DNA from: Trebonia sp.
GTDB taxonomy: Bacteria > Actinomycetota > Actinomycetes > Streptosporangiales > Streptosporangiaceae
Direction: 5' to 3'
Assembly (NCBI GenBank): GCA_030043595.1
Contig: JASHXJ010000102.1
Coordinates: 1 to 22,571 of the forward strand
DNA: 22,571 nt
Each line of letters begins with the position of its first letter. The first letter of the stretch is position 1. The translations under genes were made by a program, and so were the position numbers. This document shows, in pieces, positions 7,271 through 14,300 of the stretch. The notes under the pieces were generated by a model. It was not told the DNA's origin and made no database searches. It saw only the letters and a list, made by a program, of their open reading frames with translations.

Positions 7271-9223
7271 GTGCGCACCGGATCGCTCGCGGACGTCCAG
7301 CATGTCGTCGTGTTCATGCAGGAGAACCGCAGCTTCGACCACTATTACGGCACGCTGCGGGGAGTCCGCGGCTTCGGCGACCGCACCGCGATCGCCCTCC
7401 CCGGCGGCGGCTCCGTCTTCAGGCAGCCGAACGGCGGCTCCGCCCAGTACCCGTGGCGGCTGACGGACGACGAGGTCCGCGGCCAGCTGCTCGGGCAGTG
7501 CAACGACGAGCTCGATCACTCCTGGCCCACCCAGCAGGCGGCGTTCGCCGGGGGCACGATGGACGGCTGGATCGCGGCCAAGGGCAGCGTCCGCACGATG
7601 GGCTACCTGGCGCGCGAGGACATCCCGTTCCACTACGCCCTCGCCGACGCCTACACGATCCTCGACGCCTACCACTGCTCCGTGTTCAGCGCCACCGGCC
7701 CGAACCGGACGTACCTGTGGAGCGGCTGGATCGACCCGGACGGCACCGCGGGCGGTCCGGCCTACGACGGCGGCGACGAATCGGGCCTGTCGTGGACGAC
7801 CTACGCGGAGGAACTGCAGAAGGCGGGGATCACCTGGAAGGTGTACCAGTCATACGACAACTACGGCGACAACGCGCTGGAGTACTTCACCCAGTTCCAG
7901 AACCTGCCCGAGTCCAGCCCGCTGTACCCGGCCGTCGAAAGGGTGCCTTCCGGTGAAGGCACCGGCGACATCGCCACGCTGATCGCCGACGGGATCCTGG
8001 CCGACCTCGAGGCCGGCACGTTCCCGCAGGTGTGCTGGATCGTGCCCAGCCAGGAGTACACCGAGCATCCGCACGCGACGCCGCAGGACGGCGCGCGCTT
8101 CATCGACATGGTGCTGCGGGCGCTCGCCCGGTACCCAGGCGTGCTCGACTCGACGGTGATCTTCCTCAACTACGACGAGAACGACGGGCTGTTCGACCAC
8201 GTGCCGCCGCCCGTGCCCGAGGCCGGGACGGCGGGGGAGTACGTCCCGGGCGCCGACCCGGCGACCGAGGGCCTGCCGATCGGGCTCGGCTTCCGCGTCC
8301 CGATGACGATCATCTCCCCGTGGACCAGGGGCGGCCGCGTCAGCTCCGAGGTCGCCGACCACACCTCGGTCCTGCGGTTCCTCGAGCGGTGGAGCGCCGC
8401 GATCGGCAAGCCCGCCCGCTGCCCGTTCATCAGCGCCTGGCGCCGCGAGGTGTGTTCTGACCTCGTCGCCATGTTCGACTTCGCGAACCCGGTCAGCGGG
8501 CTGCCTTCCGCCCTTCCCCCGGCGTCCTCGCCGATCGGCATGGCCGCCTGCGCGGTCCTGCCGAACCCCGCCCCGATGACCAACGCGCTGCCGGCACAGG
8601 AGCCGGGCACCCGTCCCGCCCTCCCGCTCCCGTACCAGGCCGCCGCGAACGTGGCCGGCTTCGGCGCGTCCGCGACCAGCGACATCGCCGTCTCGATCGA
8701 GCTGGCGAACACCGGCAGTTACGCCACCTCCGCAATGCACGTGTGGGTGTACGCCAGCGCTGGCAACCCGAGCGGGCCGTGGCCGTACACGGTCGGGGCC
8801 GGCGCGACGCGGACCGTCCGCGTCGATATCGGCGCCGGGCTCGGCGCCGGCGCGTACGACCTGACGCTGCTCGGCCCGAACAGGTTCCGGCGTGACTTCG
8901 CCGGCGACGCGACGACCGCGGGCGCGTCGGTCGAGGCGGCCGTCGGTTACGCCGAGGACGTGGCCGCCGCCACGACCGGCCTGCTGCTCACGCTCACCAA
9001 CGACCAGGGCACGCCGGCCGGGTTCACGATCGCCGCGGGCCACTACGCGAGCGGAACGCTGACCCAGGAGGTAGCGGCCGGGGGAACATGGCGGGGCGAC
9101 ATCACCGCGACCGTGGCGTGCGACGGCTGGTACGACTTCACGGTCACGACGAGCGCGGACTCGTCCTGGTCGCGGCGGTTCACCGGCCACGTGGAGAACG
9201 GCCGGGTGGGCGTGACCGGCTGA
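7271..9223 (+). CDS. Phospholipase C / phosphoesterase-family protein without its own signal peptide
   Basis: 650 residues from GTG 7271. The phosphoesterase (acid-phosphatase/phospholipase C) domain starts at once: VVVFMQENRSFDHYYGTL. SATGPNRTYLWSG follows, containing the family nucleophile region, then EHPHATPQDG, NYDENDGLFDHVPPP, a SPWTRGG stretch and DHTSVLRFLERW. The C-terminal ~220 residues hold two beta-sandwich repeats of the bacterial phospholipase C C-terminal type (VSIELANTGSY... and LLLTLTNDQGTP...). The family hydrolyses phospholipid or other phosphoesters and is normally exported by the Tat system, but here no signal peptide precedes the catalytic domain. The frame stays open upstream to 6959, overlapping the lipoprotein gene in the +1 frame, but that stretch looks non-coding (Arg/Ser/Ala-rich). 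No ribosome binding site is visible; coupling to the preceding stop is likely. Confidence 0.88.
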   Translation: MRTGSLADVQHVVVFMQENRSFDHYYGTLRGVRGFGDRTAIALPGGGSVFRQPNGGSAQYPWRLTDDEVRGQLLGQCNDELDHSWPTQQAAFAGGTMDGWIAAKGSVRTMGYLAREDIPFHYALADAYTILDAYHCSVFSATGPNRTYLWSGWIDPDGTAGGPAYDGGDESGLSWTTYAEELQKAGITWKVYQSYDNYGDNALEYFTQFQNLPESSPLYPAVERVPSGEGTGDIATLIADGILADLEAGTFPQVCWIVPSQEYTEHPHATPQDGARFIDMVLRALARYPGVLDSTVIFLNYDENDGLFDHVPPPVPEAGTAGEYVPGADPATEGLPIGLGFRVPMTIISPWTRGGRVSSEVADHTSVLRFLERWSAAIGKPARCPFISAWRREVCSDLVAMFDFANPVSGLPSALPPASSPIGMAACAVLPNPAPMTNALPAQEPGTRPALPLPYQAAANVAGFGASATSDIAVSIELANTGSYATSAMHVWVYASAGNPSGPWPYTVGAGATRTVRVDIGAGLGAGAYDLTLLGPNRFRRDFAGDATTAGASVEAAVGYAEDVAAATTGLLLTLTNDQGTPAGFTIAAGHYASGTLTQEVAAGGTWRGDITATVACDGWYDFTVTTSADSSWSRRFTGHVENGRVGVTG

Positions 9224-9226
9224 GCG

Positions 9227-10357
9227 TCAGCCCGACACGGTGGCGTTGTTCTCCGCGCCTGGCCAGAAGGGAACCGCCAGCGCGGCGGGTTCGGATTTGC
9301 CGGGATAGGTGACGTAGTGCTTGCCGGACAGGCGCAGGTTGACCGTGCCGCCGAGGATGAGTCGGTCTTTGGAGCCGATGATGGTCTCCCTGCTGGGCGG
9401 CAGGGGCTTGGGCCGGTCGAAGGCCGCGCCTGTCCAGCGTTCCACCGCCGTCCCGTTCCTGCTCCCGAGGTCGACCGCGACCATCCGCCGGGTCGCGCCG
9501 TTCAGGTCCTCTATCCACACCAGGAGATGCTGCCTGCTGACCCGCATGACCGCGGTGCGGAAGGAATCCTGGTCGCCTGCGAGGTTGACGCCCTTGATCG
9601 CGGCACCGCGTCCCACCGTCACCGGGCTGTTCACCTCGAGCGGGAAGCGCATGATCTCCGCCCCCGATTCGCGGTGCTCGACGACCGCCTCGTAGAGCGG
9701 ATCGCGCGGTCCCAGCGCGAGCAGCGGACGGTGGCAGGACGGGCACAAGACCGTTCCCTCCGGGGTGACGAGCGGCCAGGTGAGCAGCTGGTCCTGCCAC
9801 TGGGCGGCTTCGACGCACAGCATGTTGACGCACTTCCACCGCGTGCCAAGGATCTTCCGGTGCTGCGGATCGTTGGAATGGATCCTGGTCCGCTGCAGAT
9901 CCTTGCTCTCGATCGCGCGAGAGATCGTCTGCGCGCTGGCGTGCACGATGCCCAGCGGCTCTATCCGTACCCGCCCGTCCGTCATGCTCCAGCAGTGGAA
10001 CTTCTCCGGCGAATTCTCGATCCACGGGTGCCGGGGCCGGTAATCGACGTAGTGATCGCGGGTTATCACGTGCAGTCCGCTGTCCCGCGCCAGGTCGAGG
10101 ATCAGCGAATCCGCCACCGGGCGGACAAGCAGCTCGCCGTTATCGCGGAGCCCGCGGTATTCCGCCGGATTGTCCAGCGCGCGGACCAGGGAATCGTCGG
10201 CCACGAGCGTGTACCGCACGCCGTTGCCGTGCAGTTCACGCCACGCGTCGAGGACCAGTTCCAGCCTGTGCCAGAACGGGGTCCGGCGGCCTTGCGGCGG
10301 CAGCTGCGGCGACCAGCACACGTTCGAGACGTCGACGACCGCGTCCCAGGTACCCAC
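9227..10357 (-). CDS. PIN/NYN-like ribonuclease domain + zinc ribbon + FHA domain protein
   Basis: 376 residues from GTG 10357. Residues 5-~125 resemble a PIN/NYN nuclease fold: AVVDVSNVCW with Asp9, VADDSLV, and ADSLILDLA followed by VITRDHYVDY, giving the spaced acidic residues of metal-dependent RNases. A four-cysteine pair, KCVNMLC and LCPSC, suggests a zinc ribbon at ~residues 180-215. The C-terminal third is an FHA domain: VTVGRG, VSRQH and DLGSRNGT, the residues that bind phosphothreonine. A role in RNA or tRNA cleavage steered by Ser/Thr kinase signalling is inference. GTG 10357 is preferred to an extension to 10540, because the extension would overlap the divergent lipoprotein gene and is Arg-rich. 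The gene ends 3 bp from the convergent phospholipase gene. Confidence 0.75.
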   Translation of the reverse strand: MGTWDAVVDVSNVCWSPQLPPQGRRTPFWHRLELVLDAWRELHGNGVRYTLVADDSLVRALDNPAEYRGLRDNGELLVRPVADSLILDLARDSGLHVITRDHYVDYRPRHPWIENSPEKFHCWSMTDGRVRIEPLGIVHASAQTISRAIESKDLQRTRIHSNDPQHRKILGTRWKCVNMLCVEAAQWQDQLLTWPLVTPEGTVLCPSCHRPLLALGPRDPLYEAVVEHRESGAEIMRFPLEVNSPVTVGRGAAIKGVNLAGDQDSFRTAVMRVSRQHLLVWIEDLNGATRRMVAVDLGSRNGTAVERWTGAAFDRPKPLPPSRETIIGSKDRLILGGTVNLRLSGKHYVTYPGKSEPAALAVPFWPGAENNATVSG

Positions 10358-10363
10358 TAGAGA

Positions 10364-10369
10364 ATCGTA
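10364..10369 (-). promoter_or_regulatory. -10 element giving a leaderless mRNA for the PIN-FHA gene
   Basis: On the minus strand TACGAT fits the actinobacterial -10 consensus TAnnnT. It ends six bases before the GTG at 10357, so transcription would start at the G of the start codon. No Shine-Dalgarno sequence is present, which agrees with a leaderless transcript. No convincing -35 box is seen. Confidence 0.4.
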
Positions 10370-10435
10370 GCCGCGCCCCAACCGAATCCGCTTTCCTCCG
10401 TCTAATGAGGTGAGCGACCGAAGGGGGCACACCCG

Positions 10436-11623
10436 ATGCCGCGAAATCTGCGGGCTTTCCTCATCGCGGCGGCGCTGCTGGCCGCGACCGCCTGCTCCGC
10501 GCCTGGTGCCGCGCGCACGCCGGCGGCGCTGCCAACCCAAGCGAGACCAGCCACGTCATCGGCCGCGCCGCCGGCCGCGCCGCCGGCGAAGGCGAAGCCG
10601 GTCGGCGCGCTGTCCGTCAGCTTCGTGTCGCCCTCGACCGGCTGGCTGCTGGCCCAGCCGCAGTGCCCTGACCAGGCGTACCCCTGCAAGGCGACGGTGC
10701 TGATGCGCAAGACCGTGAACGGCGGCCGCAGCTGGTTCGCGGTACCCGGGCCGCCGGCACCGCTGTCGGACATGTCCCAGTCCAGCCCGCCCGCGGACGG
10801 CGTCGGCCAGATCCTGTTCACCAGCACCCGGGACGGCTGGGCCTACGGCCCTGCCCTGTGGCAGACCACGGACGGCGGCGCGACCTGGCGGCGGCTGCGC
10901 GTCCCGGGGCAGGTCTCGGGCTTCGCCGTCAGTGACGGCCGGATGCTCGCGATCATCGGCGGCTGTGACAGCGCGGGCAACTGCGCGTTCCGCGGCTACG
11001 CCGCGGCGGCCGGGACGGACGACTGGCGGCCGCTGCCCGGCACGGCGATGACAGGCGCCGGGATCGGGGGCCCGCAGCTCGCGGTCTCCGGCCCTGTCGG
11101 CTACCTGCTCGAGACAACCCGCGAGGTGGGCAGGCCAGCCCTGCTTACCGGGCCGGTGACCGGCTCGGCGCGGTGGCGGCCGCTGCCGGTGCCGTGCCCG
11201 CACGCCTGGTCGGGGGCGATCGCCGCCGTCGGCGGCTGGCTGTTCCTCGGCTGCGGAAGCGAGCCGGGCGCGGGCAACCAGCTGAAGACCGCCTACCTGT
11301 CACGAGACGGCGGGCGGACATGGCATCAGGTGGCCAGCCCGCCGTTCGGCGGATACCTGGGCGGCGCCTCGATGAGCCGGGGCGGCACGATCTTCCTGTC
11401 CGGCTCACGGATGGACATCTACATCTCCCGGGACCGCGGCGCGAGCTGGCACGAGAGCCCGAGCCTGGCCAGCGCGGCGGGCCAGGCCAACGCGGGCCTC
11501 TCGCTGGCCGGCACGACGGTCACCGACAGCTTCGGGGTGGCCGTCCAGGAGGGCGTCTACACCCAGCAGGTCTGGCTGACGCGGGACGGCGGCCGCCAGT
11601 GGACGTCCGTCACGGTGCACTGA
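10436..11623 (+). CDS. Asp-box (BNR/sialidase-like) beta-propeller lipoprotein
   Basis: 395 residues. The signal peptide ends at a lipobox-like ATAC with Cys20. An Ala/Pro-rich linker follows to ~residue 55. At least four Asp-box motifs of the S/T-x-D-x-G-x-T/S-W type mark propeller blades: TTDGGATW, SRDGGRTW, SRDRGASW and TRDGGRQW. A partial one, VNGGRSW, lies near residue 97. No catalytic sialidase signature is visible, so this is more likely a cell-surface sensor or scaffold (Ycf48/VPS10-like propeller) than a glycosidase. ATG 10436 has AAGGGGG about 7 nt upstream. It diverges from the PIN-FHA gene with a 78-bp gap and overlaps the convergent ppk2 gene by 14 bp. Confidence 0.82.
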   Translation: MPRNLRAFLIAAALLAATACSAPGAARTPAALPTQARPATSSAAPPAAPPAKAKPVGALSVSFVSPSTGWLLAQPQCPDQAYPCKATVLMRKTVNGGRSWFAVPGPPAPLSDMSQSSPPADGVGQILFTSTRDGWAYGPALWQTTDGGATWRRLRVPGQVSGFAVSDGRMLAIIGGCDSAGNCAFRGYAAAAGTDDWRPLPGTAMTGAGIGGPQLAVSGPVGYLLETTREVGRPALLTGPVTGSARWRPLPVPCPHAWSGAIAAVGGWLFLGCGSEPGAGNQLKTAYLSRDGGRTWHQVASPPFGGYLGGASMSRGGTIFLSGSRMDIYISRDRGASWHESPSLASAAGQANAGLSLAGTTVTDSFGVAVQEGVYTQQVWLTRDGGRQWTSVTVH

Positions 11624-12566
11624 CCCTGGACCTGGCCGCGAACGGATCGGCGGGGGCGCCCTTGGGCGCCTGCGCCTCGAGCTCGGCCTTGACCTCAAGC
11701 AGCTGCCGCCGCTCCTCCTTGCCGAGCTGGGGGTAGTGCGGGTCTATATCGATGAGCGTCTGCGCGATCACCGCGGCCGCGCAGATCCGGGCGAACCATT
11801 TCCGGTCCGCCGGGATGACGTACCAGGGGGCCCAGGCGGTGCTCGTGGCCGACAGCATCTGCGAGAACGCCACCTGGTAGTCGTCCCACCGCTCCCGCTC
11901 CCGTGCGTCGGCCGCGGAGAACTTCCAGTTCTTCTCCGGCAGGTCGATCCGCTTGAGGAAGCGGACGCGCTGCTCCTCCCGCGACAGGTTCAGGAACAGC
12001 TTGACGACCTTGATCCCGTTGTCGGTGAGGTAGCGCTCCCAGTCGTTGATCTCGCGGTAGCGCCGCTCCCAGACTCCCTTGCCCTTGCACGCGGGCGGCA
12101 GCTTCTCCCGGTCGAGGTTGTCCGGGTGCACCCGCACCACGAGGACTTCCTCGTAGTGCGACCGGTTGAAGATCGCGATATCGCCGCGCGCGGGCAGCCG
12201 GCGCGCGTAGCGCCAGAGGTAGTCGTGGTCGAGCTCCTCAGCCGAGGGCACCTTGAAGCTGCTCACCTGCACGCCCTGCGGGTTAACCCCGCTCATCACA
12301 TGGCGGATCGTGCCGTCCTTGCCGCCGGCGTCCAGCGCCTGCAGGCACACCAGCACTCCGTAGGTGTCCTGGGCGGCCAGCCGCGCCTGATAGTCGGCGA
12401 GCATCGCGATGCCGGTCCGCAGCAGCCCCGCGCTTTCCTTCTTCGTGAGGCCTGCCAGCTTGTAAGCCGGGTCGAAGTCCCGTGCCAGGTTGACCCGGGA
12501 TCCCGGCTTGACCCGCAGCGGCCTGATCAGCTCCGCGATGTTCGCGCCTGGCTCGTCCTTAGCCAC
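11610..12566 (-). CDS. ppk2: Polyphosphate kinase 2 family protein
   Basis: 318 residues, the usual size for a single-domain PPK2. Walker A is LDAGGKDG (residues ~78-85, Lys83), Walker B lies in IAIFNRSHYEE (~130-140), and RRYREINDWERYL covers the lid region. PPK2 enzymes transfer phosphate between polyphosphate and nucleotides, usually making NTP or NDP from polyphosphate in the cytoplasm. The LQALDAGGKDG form is typical of the single-domain nucleotide-phosphorylating classes, but the class cannot be settled by eye. Start is GTG 12566 with a strong GGAAGGAG about 7 nt upstream. The start sits 50 bp downstream of the small lipoprotein gene, with a terminator-like hairpin between. The last 14 bp overlap the opposing lipoprotein gene's end. 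Confidence 0.92.
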   Translation of the reverse strand: MAKDEPGANIAELIRPLRVKPGSRVNLARDFDPAYKLAGLTKKESAGLLRTGIAMLADYQARLAAQDTYGVLVCLQALDAGGKDGTIRHVMSGVNPQGVQVSSFKVPSAEELDHDYLWRYARRLPARGDIAIFNRSHYEEVLVVRVHPDNLDREKLPPACKGKGVWERRYREINDWERYLTDNGIKVVKLFLNLSREEQRVRFLKRIDLPEKNWKFSAADARERERWDDYQVAFSQMLSATSTAWAPWYVIPADRKWFARICAAAVIAQTLIDIDPHYPQLGKEERRQLLEVKAELEAQAPKGAPADPFAARSRVSAP

Positions 12567-12598
12567 CCGGTCGCTCCTTCCGTGCTGGCGGAAAGCCT

Positions 12599-12617
12599 AC
12601 GCGGCCGGCGGCCGCGT
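12599..12617 (-). terminator. Hairpin at the end of the small lipoprotein gene
   Basis: Perfect 8-bp arms, ACGCGGCC (12599-12606) and GGCCGCGT (12610-12617), flank a 3-base loop directly at the lipoprotein stop codon. There is no long U-run after it, as is common in actinobacteria. It probably separates lipoprotein expression from ppk2. Confidence 0.5.
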
Positions 12618-13030
12618 CAGCACGTCTTCGACACGGCCGTGAACAGGTTGTTCCCCGCGGTGACGACGGATCCCGCCGCCGAGGCCACCGCGGTCAGCGT
12701 CCCGCCAGTCAGGTTCGCCTTGGCCGCCGAAAGGCTCGACGACAGGCCGTTCAGGGCGTTAGACAGGTCGTTGATCTGGGTCGCGTACTGGCCCTTCGCG
12801 TCATCCTTCAGGGTCGTCAGCTGCTGCTGGATCTTCGTGAGCTCATCGGAGACCGCGGAAAGCCCGCTCTGCCTGACGTTGGTGTCCTTCAGGCTCTGCA
12901 CGGAGGCTTTCAGGCTGGTGACGTCTGTGCAGACCGCCGGCGTGCTGGTGCCGCTGCTGCAGCCCGCGAGCAGCGCCGCGGTGACGACGCAGGCCGCCGT
13001 CAGCCGCCTGCCGAGCGTGTCGCACTGCAT
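12617..13030 (-). CDS. Small coiled-coil lipoprotein
   Basis: 137 residues. The signal peptide ends in the lipobox LLAGC (Cys24). The mature part is mostly helical with heptad-like patterning (LKASVQSLKD, SDELTKIQQQLTTLKDDAK, INDLSNALNGLSSSLSAAK), so a helical hairpin or coiled coil is expected. Two mature Cys, near residue 34 and at the C-terminus, could form a disulfide that closes the bundle. No enzymatic motif is visible and the function is unknown. Membrane-anchored helical proteins of this kind are common in actinobacteria. ATG 13030 is chosen because GGAGG lies 8 nt upstream; an in-frame GTG at 13039 overlaps that Shine-Dalgarno. It diverges from the HtrA-type protease gene. Confidence 0.75.
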   Translation of the reverse strand: MQCDTLGRRLTAACVVTAALLAGCSSGTSTPAVCTDVTSLKASVQSLKDTNVRQSGLSAVSDELTKIQQQLTTLKDDAKGQYATQINDLSNALNGLSSSLSAAKANLTGGTLTAVASAAGSVVTAGNNLFTAVSKTC

Positions 13031-13066
13031 GGTGACCACCTCCGCTTGCAGAATCCTGCTTTCTGG

Positions 13067-13089
13067 CGCACGGGTGCATCACCCGTGCG
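13067..13089. promoter_or_regulatory. 10-bp perfect hairpin/operator candidate upstream of the lipoprotein gene
   Basis: Arms CGCACGGGTG (13067-13076) and CACCCGTGCG (13080-13089) surround the loop CAT. The element lies about 37 bp upstream of the lipoprotein ATG, in the divergent region shared with the protease gene. It could be an operator, a 5'-leader hairpin of the lipoprotein mRNA, or both. Confidence 0.45.
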
Positions 13090-13108
13090 GGGCGAAGGGC
13101 CTGGGCGT

Positions 13109-13129
13109 GCGCGGATTTATCCCCCGCGC
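13109..13129. promoter_or_regulatory. Second dyad with AT-rich centre between divergent genes
   Basis: Arms GCGCGG (13109-13114) and CCGCGC (13124-13129) flank a 9-base centre ATTTATCCC. Read on the minus strand, the centre includes GATAAAT, a possible -10 for the lipoprotein gene. The dyad starts 20 bp beyond the stronger palindrome. A 9-bp direct repeat GGGGCGAAG (13089-13097 and 13154-13162) lies in the same gap. Confidence 0.3.
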
Positions 13130-13208
13130 CGGGTGACATGAACGGTTCGGTCCGGGGCGAAGCTGAGTCCAGTGCATAGCCAGGCGCTCGAAGGGAAGTG
13201 AGGGCGAC

Positions 13209-14300
13209 ATGCCAATGCGCCAGCACCGGTGGGTGCCCTGGGCCGCGCTCGGTGCGGCGCTGGTGGTCGGGGGTGTCATCGGCGGCGTCATCGGCGCCGC
13301 GACCAACTCGTCGTCAGCCTCCAGCACCCCATCGGCATCAGGACTGGGCTCGTCCTCGCTGAGCGTGTGCAACGTCACCGCGGTCGCCGACAAGGTGCTG
13401 CCTTCCGTCGTCACGATCTCCGTGACGGGCTCCGCGGGAGCGGGCACCGGGTCCGGTGAGGTCATCAGGTCGGACGGCTACATCCTGACGAACAACCACG
13501 TCATCTCCGCGGCCGCCACCGGCGGTTCGATCGACGTGCAGTTCTCCGATGGCCAGACCCTCCCGGCGACGCTCACCGGGCGGGATCCGCTGACCGATCT
13601 CGCCGTGATCAAGGTCGACAGCTCGCGCAGCCTTCCGGTGATCGCGATGGGCTCGTCATCGTCGGTGCAGGTCGGCCAGGCGGTCGTCGTGCTCGGCGCC
13701 CCGCTGGGACTGTCGGACACCGTCACCTCCGGCATAGTCAGCGCTCTGGACAGGACCATCGAGGTCCCCGGCGAGAACGACACGTCGGCGCTGCTGGTGT
13801 CGGCGGTGCAGACCGATGCCGCCATCAACCCCGGTAACAGCGGCGGTGCGATGGTCAACTGCTCCGGCCAGCTGATCGGGGTGCCGTCGGCGGGCGCCAC
13901 CGTGCCCTCCGCCTCCGGCGAGTCCAGCGGCGGCAGCATCGGGCTGGGCTTCGCGATACCCGTCGATCTCGCCGAGACGATCTCCGACGAGATCATCTCG
14001 ACCGGCTCGGTGACGCACGCCTTCTTCGGCGTGCAGACGGTCCCGGTATCGCAGGACGCCACGCAGGGACAGGTTCCCACGGGGCTGTACGTCCGGGCCG
14101 TGGTCCCTGGCGGGCCGGCGGAGAGGGCCGGGCTGCGGGCCGACGACGTGATCACCAGCATCAACGGCCAGCCGGCGACCAGCAACGTCCAGCTGCAGGA
14201 GCTGACCCTGACGAAGAAGCCCGGCGACTCCGTCCCGCTCCAGTTCTGGCGTAACGGCCGCACGGCCTCGGCGACGGTCACGCTGGGCACGCAGCCGTAA
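13209..14300 (+). CDS. HtrA/DegP-type membrane-anchored serine protease with PDZ domain
   Basis: 363 residues. One N-terminal membrane anchor (~11-31) is followed by a Ser-rich linker and a trypsin-like domain with a complete triad: His97 in TNNHV, Asp130 in DPLTDLAV and Ser211 in NPGNSGG. A single PDZ domain (~265-355) carries the binding-loop region and VVPGGPAERAGLRADDVI. Proteases of this type act outside the membrane in envelope protein quality control or regulated cleavage. Cys54 and Cys218 could form a disulfide. The ATG at 13209 has GAGGG about 5 nt upstream. It diverges from the small lipoprotein gene. Its 3' 645 bp are overlapped antisense by the open frame of the lipid kinase gene, but domain content and codon bias show that this strand is the coding one here. 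Confidence 0.93.
   Translation: MPMRQHRWVPWAALGAALVVGGVIGGVIGAATNSSSASSTPSASGLGSSSLSVCNVTAVADKVLPSVVTISVTGSAGAGTGSGEVIRSDGYILTNNHVISAAATGGSIDVQFSDGQTLPATLTGRDPLTDLAVIKVDSSRSLPVIAMGSSSSVQVGQAVVVLGAPLGLSDTVTSGIVSALDRTIEVPGENDTSALLVSAVQTDAAINPGNSGGAMVNCSGQLIGVPSAGATVPSASGESSGGSIGLGFAIPVDLAETISDEIISTGSVTHAFFGVQTVPVSQDATQGQVPTGLYVRAVVPGGPAERAGLRADDVITSINGQPATSNVQLQELTLTKKPGDSVPLQFWRNGRTASATVTLGTQP

Noticed and set aside
7850..9190. 446-codon minus-strand open frame opposite the phospholipase
   Set aside because: Arg/Gly/His-rich translation with no domain pattern; typical antisense shadow in GC-rich DNA.
10358..10540. N-terminal extension of the PIN-FHA protein
   Set aside because: It would overlap the divergent lipoprotein gene's start, is Arg-rich, and the leaderless -10 box fits GTG 10357.
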